DNA from: Oscillospiraceae bacterium
GTDB taxonomy: Bacteria > Bacillota > Clostridia > Oscillospirales > Oscillospiraceae
Length of the DNA stretch: 50,154 bases
NCBI GenBank assembly: GCA_017861365.1
Contig: JAGFXR010000012.1
Location: 1-50,154 of the forward strand
Direction: 5' to 3'
Shown: piece after piece, positions 17,324-26,360 of the stretch
How positions within the stretch are numbered: position 1 is the first letter of the stretch
Layout: every line of letters starts with the position of its first letter
The notes under the pieces: model-generated
Told to the model about the DNA's origin: nothing
Database searches by the model: none
What the model saw: only the letters and a program-made list of their open reading frames with translations
Program-made: the position numbers and the translations under genes

Positions 17324-17731
17324 TTAAAACGGATCTTTATCCTTCTTATTATTCTCAATAAACTCAGTTACTTTGTCGATTACACCGGGTACCATTTCCA
17401 CGACGCGATCCACCGTATTGACCGGAGGAGGCGCGATGGGCAGTATTTTCACACTGTCTCCCTTGACCACGATAAAGCCAACCGGAGAGATACGGACGCC
17501 TGCGCCGCCTCCGCCGCCAAAGGAATTGTCGGCATCCGGTTTCTGATTCTTTCCGGTAAAATCAGAGCCGCCGGAGGCAAATCCAAAGGACAGCGTGGAA
17601 ATCGGAATCAGCGTGATCCCCTCCGCTGTTTGGATCGGCTGTCCTACGATGGTATTGACGTCCACCATTTCCTTAATCTTTTGCAGTGTAGTGGACATCA
17701 GATCGCCAATGGGATGACTTTTCTCAGACAT
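17324..17731 (-). CDS. gerW: GerW (YtfJ) family sporulation protein
   Basis: A 135-residue protein with the YtfJ/GerW pattern: HPIGDLMSTTLQKIKEMVDVNTIVGQPI, then a Gly-rich GGGGGAGVRISPVGFIVV centre. In Bacillus GerW is needed for L-alanine spore germination. Its presence supports an endospore former. AAAGGAC precedes the ATG. It sits between the DUF2953 gene and dacF, the conserved arrangement. Confidence 0.92.
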   Translation of the reverse strand: MSEKSHPIGDLMSTTLQKIKEMVDVNTIVGQPIQTAEGITLIPISTLSFGFASGGSDFTGKNQKPDADNSFGGGGGAGVRISPVGFIVVKGDSVKILPIAPPPVNTVDRVVEMVPGVIDKVTEFIENNKKDKDPF

Positions 17732-17760
17732 AATAGTCCTGTCCTTTCTTTTGCGTTTTT

Positions 17761-18378
17761 TCAGTTGCCTTTTACCCTGGCCTTTGCATCAGCACTTGTT
17801 CCGGCTTTCCATTTTTGATAAACCGGAAATCCTCTGCGGAGCACCTGTATGAAAATCAAAATGGCACTGCCGACCCGCAGAGAAATCTTTGCCCGCACAA
17901 AAACAGTCGGAACCCGTTGATTGAACTCCACGGCGGTTTCAATCTGCCTTGTTCGAATAGTAAAATGATTCTCCAATATGGGGAAAATCATACCAACGGC
18001 CGCATTCACCGCGCCAAAGCCTACCGCGGCTTCAGCGGGGTCGTCCGCACCCCAGACAACCCTCATATACAGCAGATCAACCCGAATGGTTCGTTTCAAA
18101 TCACCCAGAACATCAATGGCAAGCGGCAGAAGCTCCCGAAACAGCGACAGGGTTCCGCCTCTTTCCGACTTGTTCTTTGTCTGCTCATCCTTTTTTGATT
18201 GTTTCTTCTTTGACTGTTCCTTCTTCTCTTTGGGAGGATACACATAAAAACTGAAAAATCCCCATTTCAGCCGGACAGAAAGCTCATCCTGACCATAAAT
18301 GACAATGCCTCTGATTCTGCTCCACAGTAAAAGCACAAGCAGACAAAGGACACCAGCAAGCACAATCCAACCGGTCAT
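17761..18378 (-). CDS. DUF2953 domain-containing protein
   Basis: A 205-residue protein with one N-terminal membrane span (GWIVLAGVLCLLVLLLW). A lysine-rich charged segment (KEKKEQSKKKQSKKDEQTKNK, about residues 53-73) follows. The C-terminal half carries the DUF2953 signature around VWGADDPAEAAVGFGAVNAAVG. The function is unknown. It is regularly found beside gerW and is probably a sporulation-associated membrane protein; that is inferred from location only. Its ATG overlaps the scpB stop by four bases. Confidence 0.85.
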   Translation of the reverse strand: MTGWIVLAGVLCLLVLLLWSRIRGIVIYGQDELSVRLKWGFFSFYVYPPKEKKEQSKKKQSKKDEQTKNKSERGGTLSLFRELLPLAIDVLGDLKRTIRVDLLYMRVVWGADDPAEAAVGFGAVNAAVGMIFPILENHFTIRTRQIETAVEFNQRVPTVFVRAKISLRVGSAILIFIQVLRRGFPVYQKWKAGTSADAKARVKGN

Positions 18379-19019
18379 GTGCCTTCCTCTGGATGTTCCG
18401 TCTCTCCGTCCGCAGCCTCAACAGGCAGCTCGTGCTGCCGCTGAGCAACCTGCTGCATCATGTCCAGAGTGTTTTGCATATCCAGGGTGAGCTGAACTCC
18501 CTCCGCCGAACCGTTTGGCAGCTCGGGCAAATCCTCAAGGCTATCCAGGCAAAAGGTACGCAGGAACGCCTTGGTGGTCTGATAGAGAATCGGTCTGCCC
18601 GGAACCGCCAGTCTTCCCGCCTCTTCAATCAGCTCCCGTTCCAATAACAGACCAACGGTGTATGCGCTGTCCACGCCCCGCACTTGATCCACGTAGGCAC
18701 GGGTAGTGGGTTGAAAATAGGCGATTACCGCGAGAACCTCCAGCGCCGGTTGAGACAGCTTCGGCGGTTTTCTGCGCTCAAAGGTTTTACGCACCAGCTC
18801 CGCATATTCTGGCGCAGAGGCTATCTGATAACTGCTGTCCATTTTCAGAATCCGGATACCGCGCCGCTCATAGCTGTAATAATCCGCAAGCCGCTGACAA
18901 ACGGAATCCACTGTTTTTCGGTTCGCTTCCAGGGTCAGACAGAGACGCTCGACCCCGACCGGCTCCCCTGCGGCAAACAGGATGCTTTCAATGGCGGCCT
19001 CCATGTCCTTTAATTCCAA
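18375..19019 (-). CDS. scpB: Segregation and condensation protein B
   Basis: A 214-residue protein made of two winged-helix domains. Signature stretches are AAIESILFAAGEPV and LEVLAVIAYFQPTTRAYVDQVRGVDS. ScpB binds ScpA and the SMC ATPase to form the chromosome-condensing complex. The start is a TTG with GGGAGG nine bases upstream; the next ATG is too close to its own AAAGGA. A 180-base gap separates it from scpA, longer than usual. I find no gene there. Confidence 0.93.
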   Translation of the reverse strand: MELKDMEAAIESILFAAGEPVGVERLCLTLEANRKTVDSVCQRLADYYSYERRGIRILKMDSSYQIASAPEYAELVRKTFERRKPPKLSQPALEVLAVIAYFQPTTRAYVDQVRGVDSAYTVGLLLERELIEEAGRLAVPGRPILYQTTKAFLRTFCLDSLEDLPELPNGSAEGVQLTLDMQNTLDMMQQVAQRQHELPVEAADGETEHPEEGT

Positions 19020-19199
19020 CGGCAGTTTCCTCCCATATGATCAACCTGAGTCTATACGGCTCAACCCTGTGAGACAATGAAAATCACCCAAATGATTCCT
19101 TTATTTGTGCTATTCTAGGTCCATGTTTTGCTGTAAAGTATTTTTCCTGTTCACCTTTTCTTGCCTGACGCAAAACCGCCCATACCCGATCACTTGACA

Positions 19200-19994
19200 T
19201 TATTCGGCGGAGAAATGGATTTCTTCCCCTTCCCCGGTCAGGGAAACGGTACATTCACTTTCGTCACCGGCCAGCCAGATTCTCCGCGCCTTGCACAGCT
19301 CCAGCACGGCAAGGAAGGTGGCAATAATTTCCGAGCGGCTTCCGCTGCCGAAAAACAACCTTCGAAACCGGGTCATCCCCCATTGCTTCATACGATTGAT
19401 GAGCTCATCAACCTTAGAGGATACAGGATACTGCTCCTTGCCCACGATCCTCTGAAACACCTGAGTTGGAGGGAGCAGCTTCACCTCGGAACGCTCCAGC
19501 AGGGAAAACAGACTTTTCCTTAAATCGTCCGGCGCGTGCATATAGCGGTATGATTTCTCCGCTGAAATCAGCTCCGGCGGCTTGGTGATGTAATCCCGCC
19601 CAATCTCAAAGCGGCGCTCAAGCACCGGAAGAACCGACTTTACCTTGATGTAATTTTCGTTGCGCTGGTGTTCCTCAAGAGTCGCAATCAGCTGTTCCAT
19701 TTCCGAGAGCGCTTCCTCATCATGGATGGAAAGCAGCATCCGCGTTTTAATGTATACCAGATGTGCCGCCATGGAGACAAATTCACTGGCTACTTCCAGA
19801 TTCATGCTGCCGCGTTTGTCCATCCAGTCCATATATTGAGCCAGGATCAGAGAAATAGAGATATCCTTGATTTCCATCTTATTTTTACTCAACAGATGCA
19901 AAATGAGATCCAGCGGCCCGTTAAAATCTCCCTGACCCGATTCCGCACTGTTATTCTTCACAACACCCTCAAGGTGAAAAACAGGCCTGTCCAA
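19200..19994 (-). CDS. scpA: Segregation and condensation protein A
   Basis: A 264-residue kleisin. The core signature FNGPLDLILHLLSKNKMEIKDI appears near residues 24-45, with ASEFVSMAAHLVYIKTRMLL following. The C-terminal winged helix ends the protein. It bridges SMC heads in the condensin complex. The start appears to be a TTG at 19992-19994 behind GGTGAT. The protein has about 20 residues before the kleisin core, slightly more than usual, so a later start is possible. It follows the site-2 protease gene by 20 bases. Confidence 0.92.
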   Translation of the reverse strand: MDRPVFHLEGVVKNNSAESGQGDFNGPLDLILHLLSKNKMEIKDISISLILAQYMDWMDKRGSMNLEVASEFVSMAAHLVYIKTRMLLSIHDEEALSEMEQLIATLEEHQRNENYIKVKSVLPVLERRFEIGRDYITKPPELISAEKSYRYMHAPDDLRKSLFSLLERSEVKLLPPTQVFQRIVGKEQYPVSSKVDELINRMKQWGMTRFRRLFFGSGSRSEIIATFLAVLELCKARRIWLAGDESECTVSLTGEGEEIHFSAE

Positions 19995-20014
19995 TCCATC
20001 ACCCCGTCCGCATG

Positions 20015-20692
20015 TTAATTGAAATAGTACTGAATGATATCATAGGGAAATCCGCTGAGGGTGCATACAATGCGCATTGCCTCCGCCCTCAGAACCGTCA
20101 GAGGGCCGGTGAACACTCCAAACCAGACCAGCGCAACCAAAATCAGCATTCCATACCGCTCCAGCCGCAAAATCTGATAACAGATGCGGTCGGGCAGAAA
20201 AGCCAACACCACCTTCGAGCCGTCCAGCGGCGGCAGCGGAATCAGGTTGAACACGCCCAGACCCACGCTGAGCACCGCGGTGTAGAGCAGCATCAAATAT
20301 ACATATCCCCAAACCGTCCCTGTCGGCTGAAGCCACATCAGCAGCCGCGACAGCAGAAGCACTGCCCACGCCAGCACAAAGTTCGATGCCGGACCCGCCA
20401 GTGATGTAATTGCCATATCACGCTTGGGATGCTTAAAATATGTCATGTTGATCGGCACCGGCTTCGCCCAGCCGACCTGAACCGTCACCAGCATCAACAG
20501 GCCAAACAGGTCAATGTGCCGAAGGGGATTGAGAGACAGCCTCCCCATCTGCTTTGCTGTCGGATCTCCGAGGCACTTGGCGGCAAGCCCGTGGCACAGC
20601 TCGTGAACCGTAATACAAAACAGAGCGCTGAACGCGTAGAAGCCATAAAAGATCAGTTTTGACCAGTTCATCTGGTTGAGAAAATCGGACAC
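20015..20692 (-). CDS. Site-2 protease family protein (M50)
   Basis: A 225-residue membrane metalloprotease. The zinc site is HELCH (residues 30-34) with the second ligand in NLIPLPPLDG (D157). About five membrane spans flank these motifs. Members cleave substrates within the membrane, but no substrate is evident. It begins the operon leading into scpA and scpB, the usual place for this YwhC-like group. The start is a GTG at 20690-20692 behind GGAGGGAG, and a clear promoter lies just upstream. Confidence 0.9.
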   Translation of the reverse strand: MSDFLNQMNWSKLIFYGFYAFSALFCITVHELCHGLAAKCLGDPTAKQMGRLSLNPLRHIDLFGLLMLVTVQVGWAKPVPINMTYFKHPKRDMAITSLAGPASNFVLAWAVLLLSRLLMWLQPTGTVWGYVYLMLLYTAVLSVGLGVFNLIPLPPLDGSKVVLAFLPDRICYQILRLERYGMLILVALVWFGVFTGPLTVLRAEAMRIVCTLSGFPYDIIQYYFN

Positions 20693-20719
20693 GACGGCGT
20701 TCTCCCTCCTATTTCATCC

Positions 20720-20748
20720 ATCATACGTCAACTGGCCAGATTTTGCAA
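20720..20748 (-). promoter_or_regulatory. Promoter for the site-2 protease-scpAB operon
   Basis: TTGCAA, a 17-base spacer and TATGAT on the minus strand. The predicted start lies about 20 bases before the GTG, a short leader containing the ribosome site. Confidence 0.75.
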
Positions 20749-20875
20749 GCGAACCGCTGATGAAATTGCGGCGGGCAAAACAGCGAAACGAGTGTGAATC
20801 GTTAAAAAACCGCTTATACTCCATGTATCTTTCAAACAGCGGAGCATCTGCCGCATAGTCAGCCGGAGATGGAGG

Positions 20876-20917
20876 AATCGCGGCTGTCCAGAGCCACCTA
20901 AGACCGCGATTTTTTCT
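20876..20917 (+). terminator. Weak terminator-like hairpin, plus orientation
   Basis: AATCGCGG at 20876-20883 pairs with 20104-bases-later equivalent 20904-20911 across a 20-base loop, followed on the plus strand by a run of T residues. No plus-strand gene precedes it. The loop is long, so efficiency is doubtful. It lies just past the end of ysxC. Confidence 0.3.
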
Positions 20918-20934
20918 TTGTCGCCTTCACAGCA

Positions 20935-21519
20935 TCAGTGGCCAAAAATCAGCGTCAATAATTCCCGCTGCCCGTCGCCCTTTTCGGCAGAAAAGGGCAG
21001 TACGGGAATCGAGTCATCCAGTTCCAGAGTCTCGCGAATCCGGAACAGATTGGACTGTATCTCGCTTTTTTTCAGCTTGTCCAGCTTATTGGCCACCACG
21101 GCAAAGGGTTTTTCGCATGACTTAAACCACTCTGCCATGATACGGTCGTCCGCCGATGGCTGATGTCTGGCATCGACAATCTGAATCCCCACCGTCATCA
21201 GCGAGGTATCGGCGAACCAGACCTCAATCAGCTTTCCCCATCGCTCTTTTTCCGACTTGGACACCTTGGCATATCCATAACCGGGCAAATCGACGAGGTA
21301 CATCTGCCTGTCAATCAAAAAATAATTAATATGGGTGGTCTTTCCCGGCGCTGAACCGACACGGGCAAAATTTTTGCGGTTCAGCAGCCGGTTGATCACC
21401 GAAGATTTTCCCACATTGGACCTTCCCGCAAAGACCACCTGAGGCAAACCGTCCCGGGGAAAGTCCGTCTCCTTTGCCGCGGAACGGACAAATTCCGCCT
21501 GATTGAGATTGATCGCCAT
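20935..21519 (-). CDS. ysxC: Ribosome biogenesis GTPase YsxC/EngB
   Basis: A 194-residue GTPase. The P-loop is GRSNVGKSS (32-40), the G3 motif is DLPGYG (77-82) and the G4 motif is NKLD. In Bacillus YsxC is essential for 50S subunit assembly. AAAGGAG precedes the ATG. It follows lon by 11 bases, the conserved lon-ysxC pair, and ends the tig-clpP-clpX-lon block. Confidence 0.95.
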   Translation of the reverse strand: MAINLNQAEFVRSAAKETDFPRDGLPQVVFAGRSNVGKSSVINRLLNRKNFARVGSAPGKTTHINYFLIDRQMYLVDLPGYGYAKVSKSEKERWGKLIEVWFADTSLMTVGIQIVDARHQPSADDRIMAEWFKSCEKPFAVVANKLDKLKKSEIQSNLFRIRETLELDDSIPVLPFSAEKGDGQRELLTLIFGH

Positions 21520-21530
21520 AGTGAACTCCT

Positions 21531-23939
21531 TTATTGTTTCAGGTTCAACCCTGGAGCGCTTCTTCCGTCCCCGAACAGTCCTGAAAGCATCGCTTCCTCC
21601 TGTACCATCGGTTTCATGTCAAGGGCGTTGGCCAGCACATGATCCGCCGTTTCTGCGGTGATAAACTGAAGTGCGGCCCGCACCGTCTGGTCGATTTCTT
21701 CCAGATCCTTTTCATTTTCCTTAGGGATAATGACCGTCTTAATACCGTTGCGCAAGGCCGCCATGGTCTTTTCCTTCAGCCCACCGATGGGCAGCACCCG
21801 TCCCCGGAGGGAAACCTCACCGGTCATGGCAATGTTGGGCCTGACTGGTGTATCGGTCAAGGCAGAAACAATCGCGGTGACAATGGTCACACCGGCGGAG
21901 GGACCATCCTTGGGTACCGCGCCCTCGGGGAAGTGAACATGGATATCCTTTTCCTTATAAAAGCTCCCGTCAACGCCCAGCTGCGCCGCCCGGCTGCGGA
22001 TAAAGGAAATGGCGGCGTGAGCCGATTCCTTCATCACATCTCCCAGATTGCCCGTCAGCTCTATCTTGCCGGTTCCCGGTACGACATTAACCTCAACCTC
22101 CAGCAGCTCACCACCCACCGAGGTCCAGGCCAGACCGTTGACTACGCCGATCTGCGGCGTATGGATTGCCTTCTCCGGCTGATAACGGCGCACGCCGAGG
22201 TACGCCTTCACCTGGTCTCCGTTCACAGAGACTGACTTGACCTTATCTGTCACAATATGCATGGCGGCCTTGCGGCAGATCGCGGCCAGCCTGCGCTCCA
22301 GAACACGGACACCCGATTCCCGGGTATATCCGGAAATGGTCTCCCGTATGGCGCTGTCAGTCAGCTTCAACTGCGCCTTGCTCAATCCATGCCGCTTCAT
22401 CTCCTTGGGCAGGAGATACTTTTTTGCAATCTGCAATTTTTCCTCGTCGGTATAGCTGGTCAACTCAATGACCTCCATACGGTCCAGCAGCGGCCGCGGT
22501 ATGGTTTCGGTGGTATTGGCTGTGGTAATGAATACGACCTCGGACAGATCATAGGGCATCTCGAGATAATTGTCCCGGAAGGTGGCGTTCTGCTCGGCAT
22601 CCAGCACCTCCAGCAGCGCAGAGGCAGGATCACCTCGATGGTCTGAGCCAACCTTGTCAATTTCATCCAGCAGAAGCAGCGGATTGCTGCTTCCCGCCTG
22701 ACGAAGCGCTGTGATAATCCGCCCCGGCATCGCGCCCACGTAAGTCTTCCGGTGCCCCCGGATCTCAGCCTCGTCATGAACTCCACCCAGGGAAATACGG
22801 GCAAAGTTGCGCCCCATGGCCGTAGCCATGGACTTTGCGACAGAGGTCTTTCCCACGCCAGGCGGCCCCACCAGGCACAGAATCTGACCCTTAAGCTCAG
22901 GGGCAAGCTGCTTCACCGCGATAAATTCCAGGATTCTCTCTTTAACCTTCTCCATTCCGAAATGATCCGCGTCAAGGGTCTTTCCGGCAACAGAAACGCT
23001 GTTGCGCTCCTTGGTTTTTTTATTCCAGGGCAGTTCCAGACAGGTATCCAAATAATTACGCAGCACAGTGGACTCTGACGTGCCGAAAGGCTGCTTCTCC
23101 AGATGTCCCAGCTCCTTGAGCAGCTTTTCTTCCACCTCGCCGGGTAGTTTTGCCTCTTTGATCTTTGCGCGGTATTCAGAAATTTCCTCGTCGCCAAATT
23201 CTCCCTCGCCCAGCTCTCTCTGAATCACCTTAAGCTGCTCCCTGAGAAAATAATCTTTTTGCCCCTGTGTCAGTCGGTCACGGACCTTCAACTGCAGGTC
23301 GCTCTCCATCTCCAGGATTTCCGTCTCCCGATGGAGAATTTGAAACAGCTTCTGCAACCGCTGCACCGGGCGCAGCTCCTCCAGAATGGCCTGCTTATCT
23401 TCTGTGCGCATAGGGATATTCTGGGCAATATAATCAGCAATATAACCGGGTTCGTCACTTGCGAGAACGCTGATAAAAATTTCCGGCGTCATGCGCGGCG
23501 CCAATTCCGTATAGTGTTCAAATAAATTATATGTCTGGCGAATCAGCGCCTCAGTACGCGCCGTATTCTTCCCTTTTTTCTCATCCTCAATGCTCTCAAC
23601 GGCGGCCAGCAAATGCGGCGACAGCTGCGTGAGCTCGTGCAGGCGTCCCCTGGAAACCCCCTCGACCATCACTCTCACCGTGTTACTGGGGAGCCTTAAA
23701 ATCTGACGGACATTAGAAATCGTTCCGACAGAAAACAGGTCTGAAAAGGCCGGCTCTTCCACCGATAAATCCTTCTGCGCAACCAAAAAAACAGGCTGAC
23801 CGGCGGACATGGCATAATCAAGTGCTTTGATGGAGACGTCACGGCTCACATCAAAATGAATCAACATATTCGGAAAAACCGTCAGCCCACGCAGTGCCAG
23901 CGCGGGCATTACAACGGCTTGAACCGGTTCCAGCATCAT
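21531..23939 (-). CDS. lon: ATP-dependent protease Lon
   Basis: An 802-residue LonA. The N-terminal substrate-binding domain covers residues 10-200. The AAA+ module has Walker A GPPGVGKT (358-365) and Walker B LLLLDEID. The protease domain has the Ser-Lys dyad S681 ([10 protein letters not shown]) and K723 (GGLKEKT). It degrades misfolded and regulatory proteins in the cytoplasm. It follows clpX by 237 bases with a probable terminator between. I see no CtsR or CIRCE heat-shock operator. Confidence 0.97.
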   Translation of the reverse strand: MMLEPVQAVVMPALALRGLTVFPNMLIHFDVSRDVSIKALDYAMSAGQPVFLVAQKDLSVEEPAFSDLFSVGTISNVRQILRLPSNTVRVMVEGVSRGRLHELTQLSPHLLAAVESIEDEKKGKNTARTEALIRQTYNLFEHYTELAPRMTPEIFISVLASDEPGYIADYIAQNIPMRTEDKQAILEELRPVQRLQKLFQILHRETEILEMESDLQLKVRDRLTQGQKDYFLREQLKVIQRELGEGEFGDEEISEYRAKIKEAKLPGEVEEKLLKELGHLEKQPFGTSESTVLRNYLDTCLELPWNKKTKERNSVSVAGKTLDADHFGMEKVKERILEFIAVKQLAPELKGQILCLVGPPGVGKTSVAKSMATAMGRNFARISLGGVHDEAEIRGHRKTYVGAMPGRIITALRQAGSSNPLLLLDEIDKVGSDHRGDPASALLEVLDAEQNATFRDNYLEMPYDLSEVVFITTANTTETIPRPLLDRMEVIELTSYTDEEKLQIAKKYLLPKEMKRHGLSKAQLKLTDSAIRETISGYTRESGVRVLERRLAAICRKAAMHIVTDKVKSVSVNGDQVKAYLGVRRYQPEKAIHTPQIGVVNGLAWTSVGGELLEVEVNVVPGTGKIELTGNLGDVMKESAHAAISFIRSRAAQLGVDGSFYKEKDIHVHFPEGAVPKDGPSAGVTIVTAIVSALTDTPVRPNIAMTGEVSLRGRVLPIGGLKEKTMAALRNGIKTVIIPKENEKDLEEIDQTVRAALQFITAETADHVLANALDMKPMVQEEAMLSGLFGDGRSAPGLNLKQ

Positions 23940-24176
23940 TTGTATTCACTTCCCTTCGGAAAAAAGGGCGGAGGCAACCCCCCACCCCTTTGTTAACAGC
24001 TCATTGTTCCTACTTAAACGCTGCGGCAGCCACTACAAGCTTGCCGTGCAGCCAGAGAACCACAAACGGTCCACTCATCAATTTCCCCAGTCCGAGGCCA
24101 AAATAACCGGCGTCCACATGGTATTTCCTTCATACTGCCGCGGACAGGCAAACCAGCTGTCCTTGTTGAACGGATG
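23940..24176 (-). other. lon-clpX intergenic region with two coupled micro-ORFs
   Basis: On the minus strand a 13-codon ORF (24078-24119, MWTPVILASDWGN) has AAGGA six bases before its ATG. Its stop overlaps the ATG of a 22-codon ORF (24010-24078), which has GGGGA five bases upstream. The second product is hydrophobic (FVVLWLHGKLVVAAAA). These could be chance ORFs. A terminator-like hairpin follows at 23959-23991. Confidence 0.3.
23959..23991 (-). terminator. Probable terminator downstream of clpX
   Basis: AAAGGG...CCCTTT with an internal 2x2 loop and a second GG-CC segment, followed on the minus strand by a run of T residues, 20 bases before the lon ATG. Read-through into lon is possible. 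Confidence 0.5.
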
Positions 24177-25493
24177 TCAGGATACGTTACCACGCTTGGA
24201 AACGCCGTTCTTCTCCTCTACCAACGCGGAGGCTCCCAGCCGGGCACGGGGCTTGCGGTTCTGGTCACGAAGAATCTGAGGCTCCGCGTGTTCTGCAATG
24301 GCGTCACGATCAATGGTCACTCCGGCAATGGTGTTGTCGGACGGAACGTCATACATGATTTTTGTCATGGTCTCTTCCAGCACGGCACGCAGCCCGCGGG
24401 CTCCGATCCCCCGCTGTACCGCCTCGTCGGCGGCGGCTTGCAGCGCCTCCGGAGTAAACTCCAGTGTTACATCATCATATTCCAACAGCTTCTGATATTG
24501 CTTGACCAGCGCATTTTTGGGTTCGGTCAGAATACGCACCAGCTGATCCCGATCCAGCGCCTTTAGTGCCGTAAGCACCGGCAGGCGGCCGACCAGTTCC
24601 GGAATAATACCGTATTTCAGAAGGTCATGGGGCTGCACCTCATGAAACAGGTCAATCTGCTCCCGCTCCTGCTTTGTCTTAATTTCCGCGCCGAAGCCGA
24701 TGGTTTTTTTGTTCAAACGACCTTCAATAATTTTGTCAATCCCGTCAAAGGCACCGCCGCAGATAAATAAAATATTTTTAGTATTAATCTGGATAAATTC
24801 CTGATGGGGATGCTTTCGTCCGCCCTGAGGAGGAACATTGGCAACCGTACCCTCAAAAATTTTCAGCAGCGCCTGTTGGACACCCTCGCCGGAAACATCG
24901 CGGGTGATAGAGGTATTTTCGCTTTTTCTCGCGATTTTATCAATCTCATCTACATAAATAATGCCGCGCTCAGCTAGCTCCACATCATAATCGGCAGCCT
25001 GAACCAAGCGGAGAAGAATATTCTCCACATCATCACCCACGTAGCCAGCCTCGGTAAGCGTGGTCGCGTCGGCAATGGCGAACGGAACCTTCAGAATACG
25101 AGCCAGTGTCTGTGCGAACAGGGTCTTTCCGCTTCCGGTGGGGCCAAGCAGCAGAATATTGCTTTTTTGCAGCTCCACGTCGGTTCCGCCGCCATAGTAA
25201 ATCCGTTTATAATGATTATATACCGCTACGGACAGCGTCACCTTCGCGGCTTCCTGCCCGATAATATACTGATCCAAAATCTCACGAATCTCATGGGGTA
25301 CCGGGATAACGTCAGGCATCTCAAGTTCTTCCACTTCATCCGTCTCGAAATTATCGTTCAGGATAGACATGCAGAGTTGAACACACTCGTTGCAAATATA
25401 GGCGCCTGGCCCCGCAATGATCCGCGGAACCTGATCCTGGTGCTTTCCGCAGAAGGAACAACGCACCTGCTTGCGTTCTTCATTTTTTGCCAT
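24177..25493 (-). CDS. clpX: ATP-dependent Clp protease ATPase subunit ClpX
   Basis: A 438-residue unfoldase. The N-terminal zinc domain has cysteines at 12, 15, 34 and 37. The AAA+ module follows with Walker A GPTGSGKT and Walker B IIYVDEID. ClpX feeds unfolded proteins into ClpP. The open frame extends 26 codons further upstream, but AGAGG abuts the first candidate ATG. The ATG at 25491-25493 is seven bases past GAGG and gives the family start [12 protein letters not shown]. It follows clpP by 107 bases. Confidence 0.96.
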   Translation of the reverse strand: MAKNEERKQVRCSFCGKHQDQVPRIIAGPGAYICNECVQLCMSILNDNFETDEVEELEMPDVIPVPHEIREILDQYIIGQEAAKVTLSVAVYNHYKRIYYGGGTDVELQKSNILLLGPTGSGKTLFAQTLARILKVPFAIADATTLTEAGYVGDDVENILLRLVQAADYDVELAERGIIYVDEIDKIARKSENTSITRDVSGEGVQQALLKIFEGTVANVPPQGGRKHPHQEFIQINTKNILFICGGAFDGIDKIIEGRLNKKTIGFGAEIKTKQEREQIDLFHEVQPHDLLKYGIIPELVGRLPVLTALKALDRDQLVRILTEPKNALVKQYQKLLEYDDVTLEFTPEALQAAADEAVQRGIGARGLRAVLEETMTKIMYDVPSDNTIAGVTIDRDAIAEHAEPQILRDQNRKPRARLGASALVEEKNGVSKRGNVS

Positions 25494-25512
25494 AGTCATA
25501 CCTCTTTGTGGG

Positions 25513-25527
25513 CGTCCCGAAGGGACG
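25513..25527 (-). other. Compact hairpin in the clpX leader
   Basis: CGTCCC, TTC, GGGACG on the minus strand; read differently, a C(UUCG)G tetraloop closed by five pairs. It ends about 12 bases before the clpX ribosome site and may affect initiation or mRNA processing. A second GGCGGGA/TCCCGCT hairpin lies near 25573-25592. Confidence 0.4.
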
Positions 25528-25600
25528 TTGGTGATGCCCGGAGCTCTCCCGGACACGGAATAACACGTCAAGGGAGCGGGAAACTCCCGCCCCCCATGCG

Positions 25601-26182
25601 TCAGCGTTTATAAATAACCTTGTCGATCAGCCCGTATGCGCACGCTTCCTCAGCGGACATGAAATTATCCCGCTCACAGTCGGCTTCCACAACCTCCACT
25701 GGTTTGCCGGTGTTGGCCGCTAACACCTCGTTGAGTTTCTTTTTCATGACTTCCATACGCTTAGCCTGAATAAAGATATCGGTTGCCTGGCCTTTTGCGC
25801 CGCCGGAAGGCTGGTGGATCATAATTTCGGCATTGGGCAGAGCAAGGCGCTTTCCCTTTGCGCCGGAGGAGAGAAGAAACGCGCCCATGCTGGCTGCCAT
25901 ACCCACGCAAATGGTGGAAACATCCGGTTTAATGTACTGCATCGTGTCATAAATTGCCATACCGTCGGTTACGGAGCCACCGGGGCTGTTGATATAAAAC
26001 TGAATGTCTTTATCCGGATCCTGCGCCTCCAGATAGAGCAGCTGGGCAACCACAAGCGCCGCCGTCGTCGCGTTGACCTCCTCGCCCAAAAATACAATGC
26101 GGTCATTTAAGAGACGGGAAAAAATATCGTAGGAGCGCTCTCCGCGATTGGTCTGTTCTACTACATAGGGAACTAAGCTCAT
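25601..26182 (-). CDS. clpP: ATP-dependent Clp protease proteolytic subunit
   Basis: A 193-residue serine protease of normal length. The catalytic triad is intact: S98 (MAASMG), H123 (MIHQPSGG) and D172 (ERDNFMS). It forms the degradation chamber used by ClpX. A strong AGGAGG site lies ten bases before the ATG. The gene stands between tig and clpX, the common bacterial order. The promoter is not obvious; a TATACT box at 26241-26246 lacks a good -35. Confidence 0.96.
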   Translation of the reverse strand: MSLVPYVVEQTNRGERSYDIFSRLLNDRIVFLGEEVNATTAALVVAQLLYLEAQDPDKDIQFYINSPGGSVTDGMAIYDTMQYIKPDVSTICVGMAASMGAFLLSSGAKGKRLALPNAEIMIHQPSGGAKGQATDIFIQAKRMEVMKKKLNEVLAANTGKPVEVVEADCERDNFMSAEEACAYGLIDKVIYKR

Positions 26183-26209
26183 GATTAAGATTCCTCCTCA
26201 TTTCCGATA

Positions 26210-26233
26210 CACGGCTGCCTGCAGAGAGCCGTG
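26210..26233 (-). other. Hairpin in the clpP leader
   Basis: CACGGCT and AGCCGTG form a perfect 7-bp stem with a 10-base loop, about 20 bases upstream of the clpP ribosome site. Confidence 0.35.
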
Positions 26234-26281
26234 AACAAACAGTATATCCACCCTGAAACGGAATGATTCCGTGGTCTATGT

Positions 26282-26321
26282 GATAAATAATGATTTTAAT
26301 CATCGATTGGCATTATTTATC
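26282..26321. repeat. 11-bp AT-rich inverted repeat between tig and clpP
   Basis: GATAAATAATG at 26282-26292 and its exact reverse complement at 26311-26321, 18 bases apart, starting about 40 bases after the tig stop. There is no T-tail in the tig direction, so it does not read as a normal terminator. Confidence 0.4.
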
Positions 26322-26360
26322 GTATTTACTGTCCCCGGAACAGAATTTAGTGTGACAGGC

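Noticed and set aside
19020-19199. A small gene between scpA and scpB
   Set aside because: The 180-base gap has no ORF with a ribosome site and no convincing hairpin or promoter.
26183-26360. CtsR or CIRCE heat-shock operator before clpP
   Set aside because: Neither the CtsR heptad repeat nor the CIRCE inverted repeat is present.
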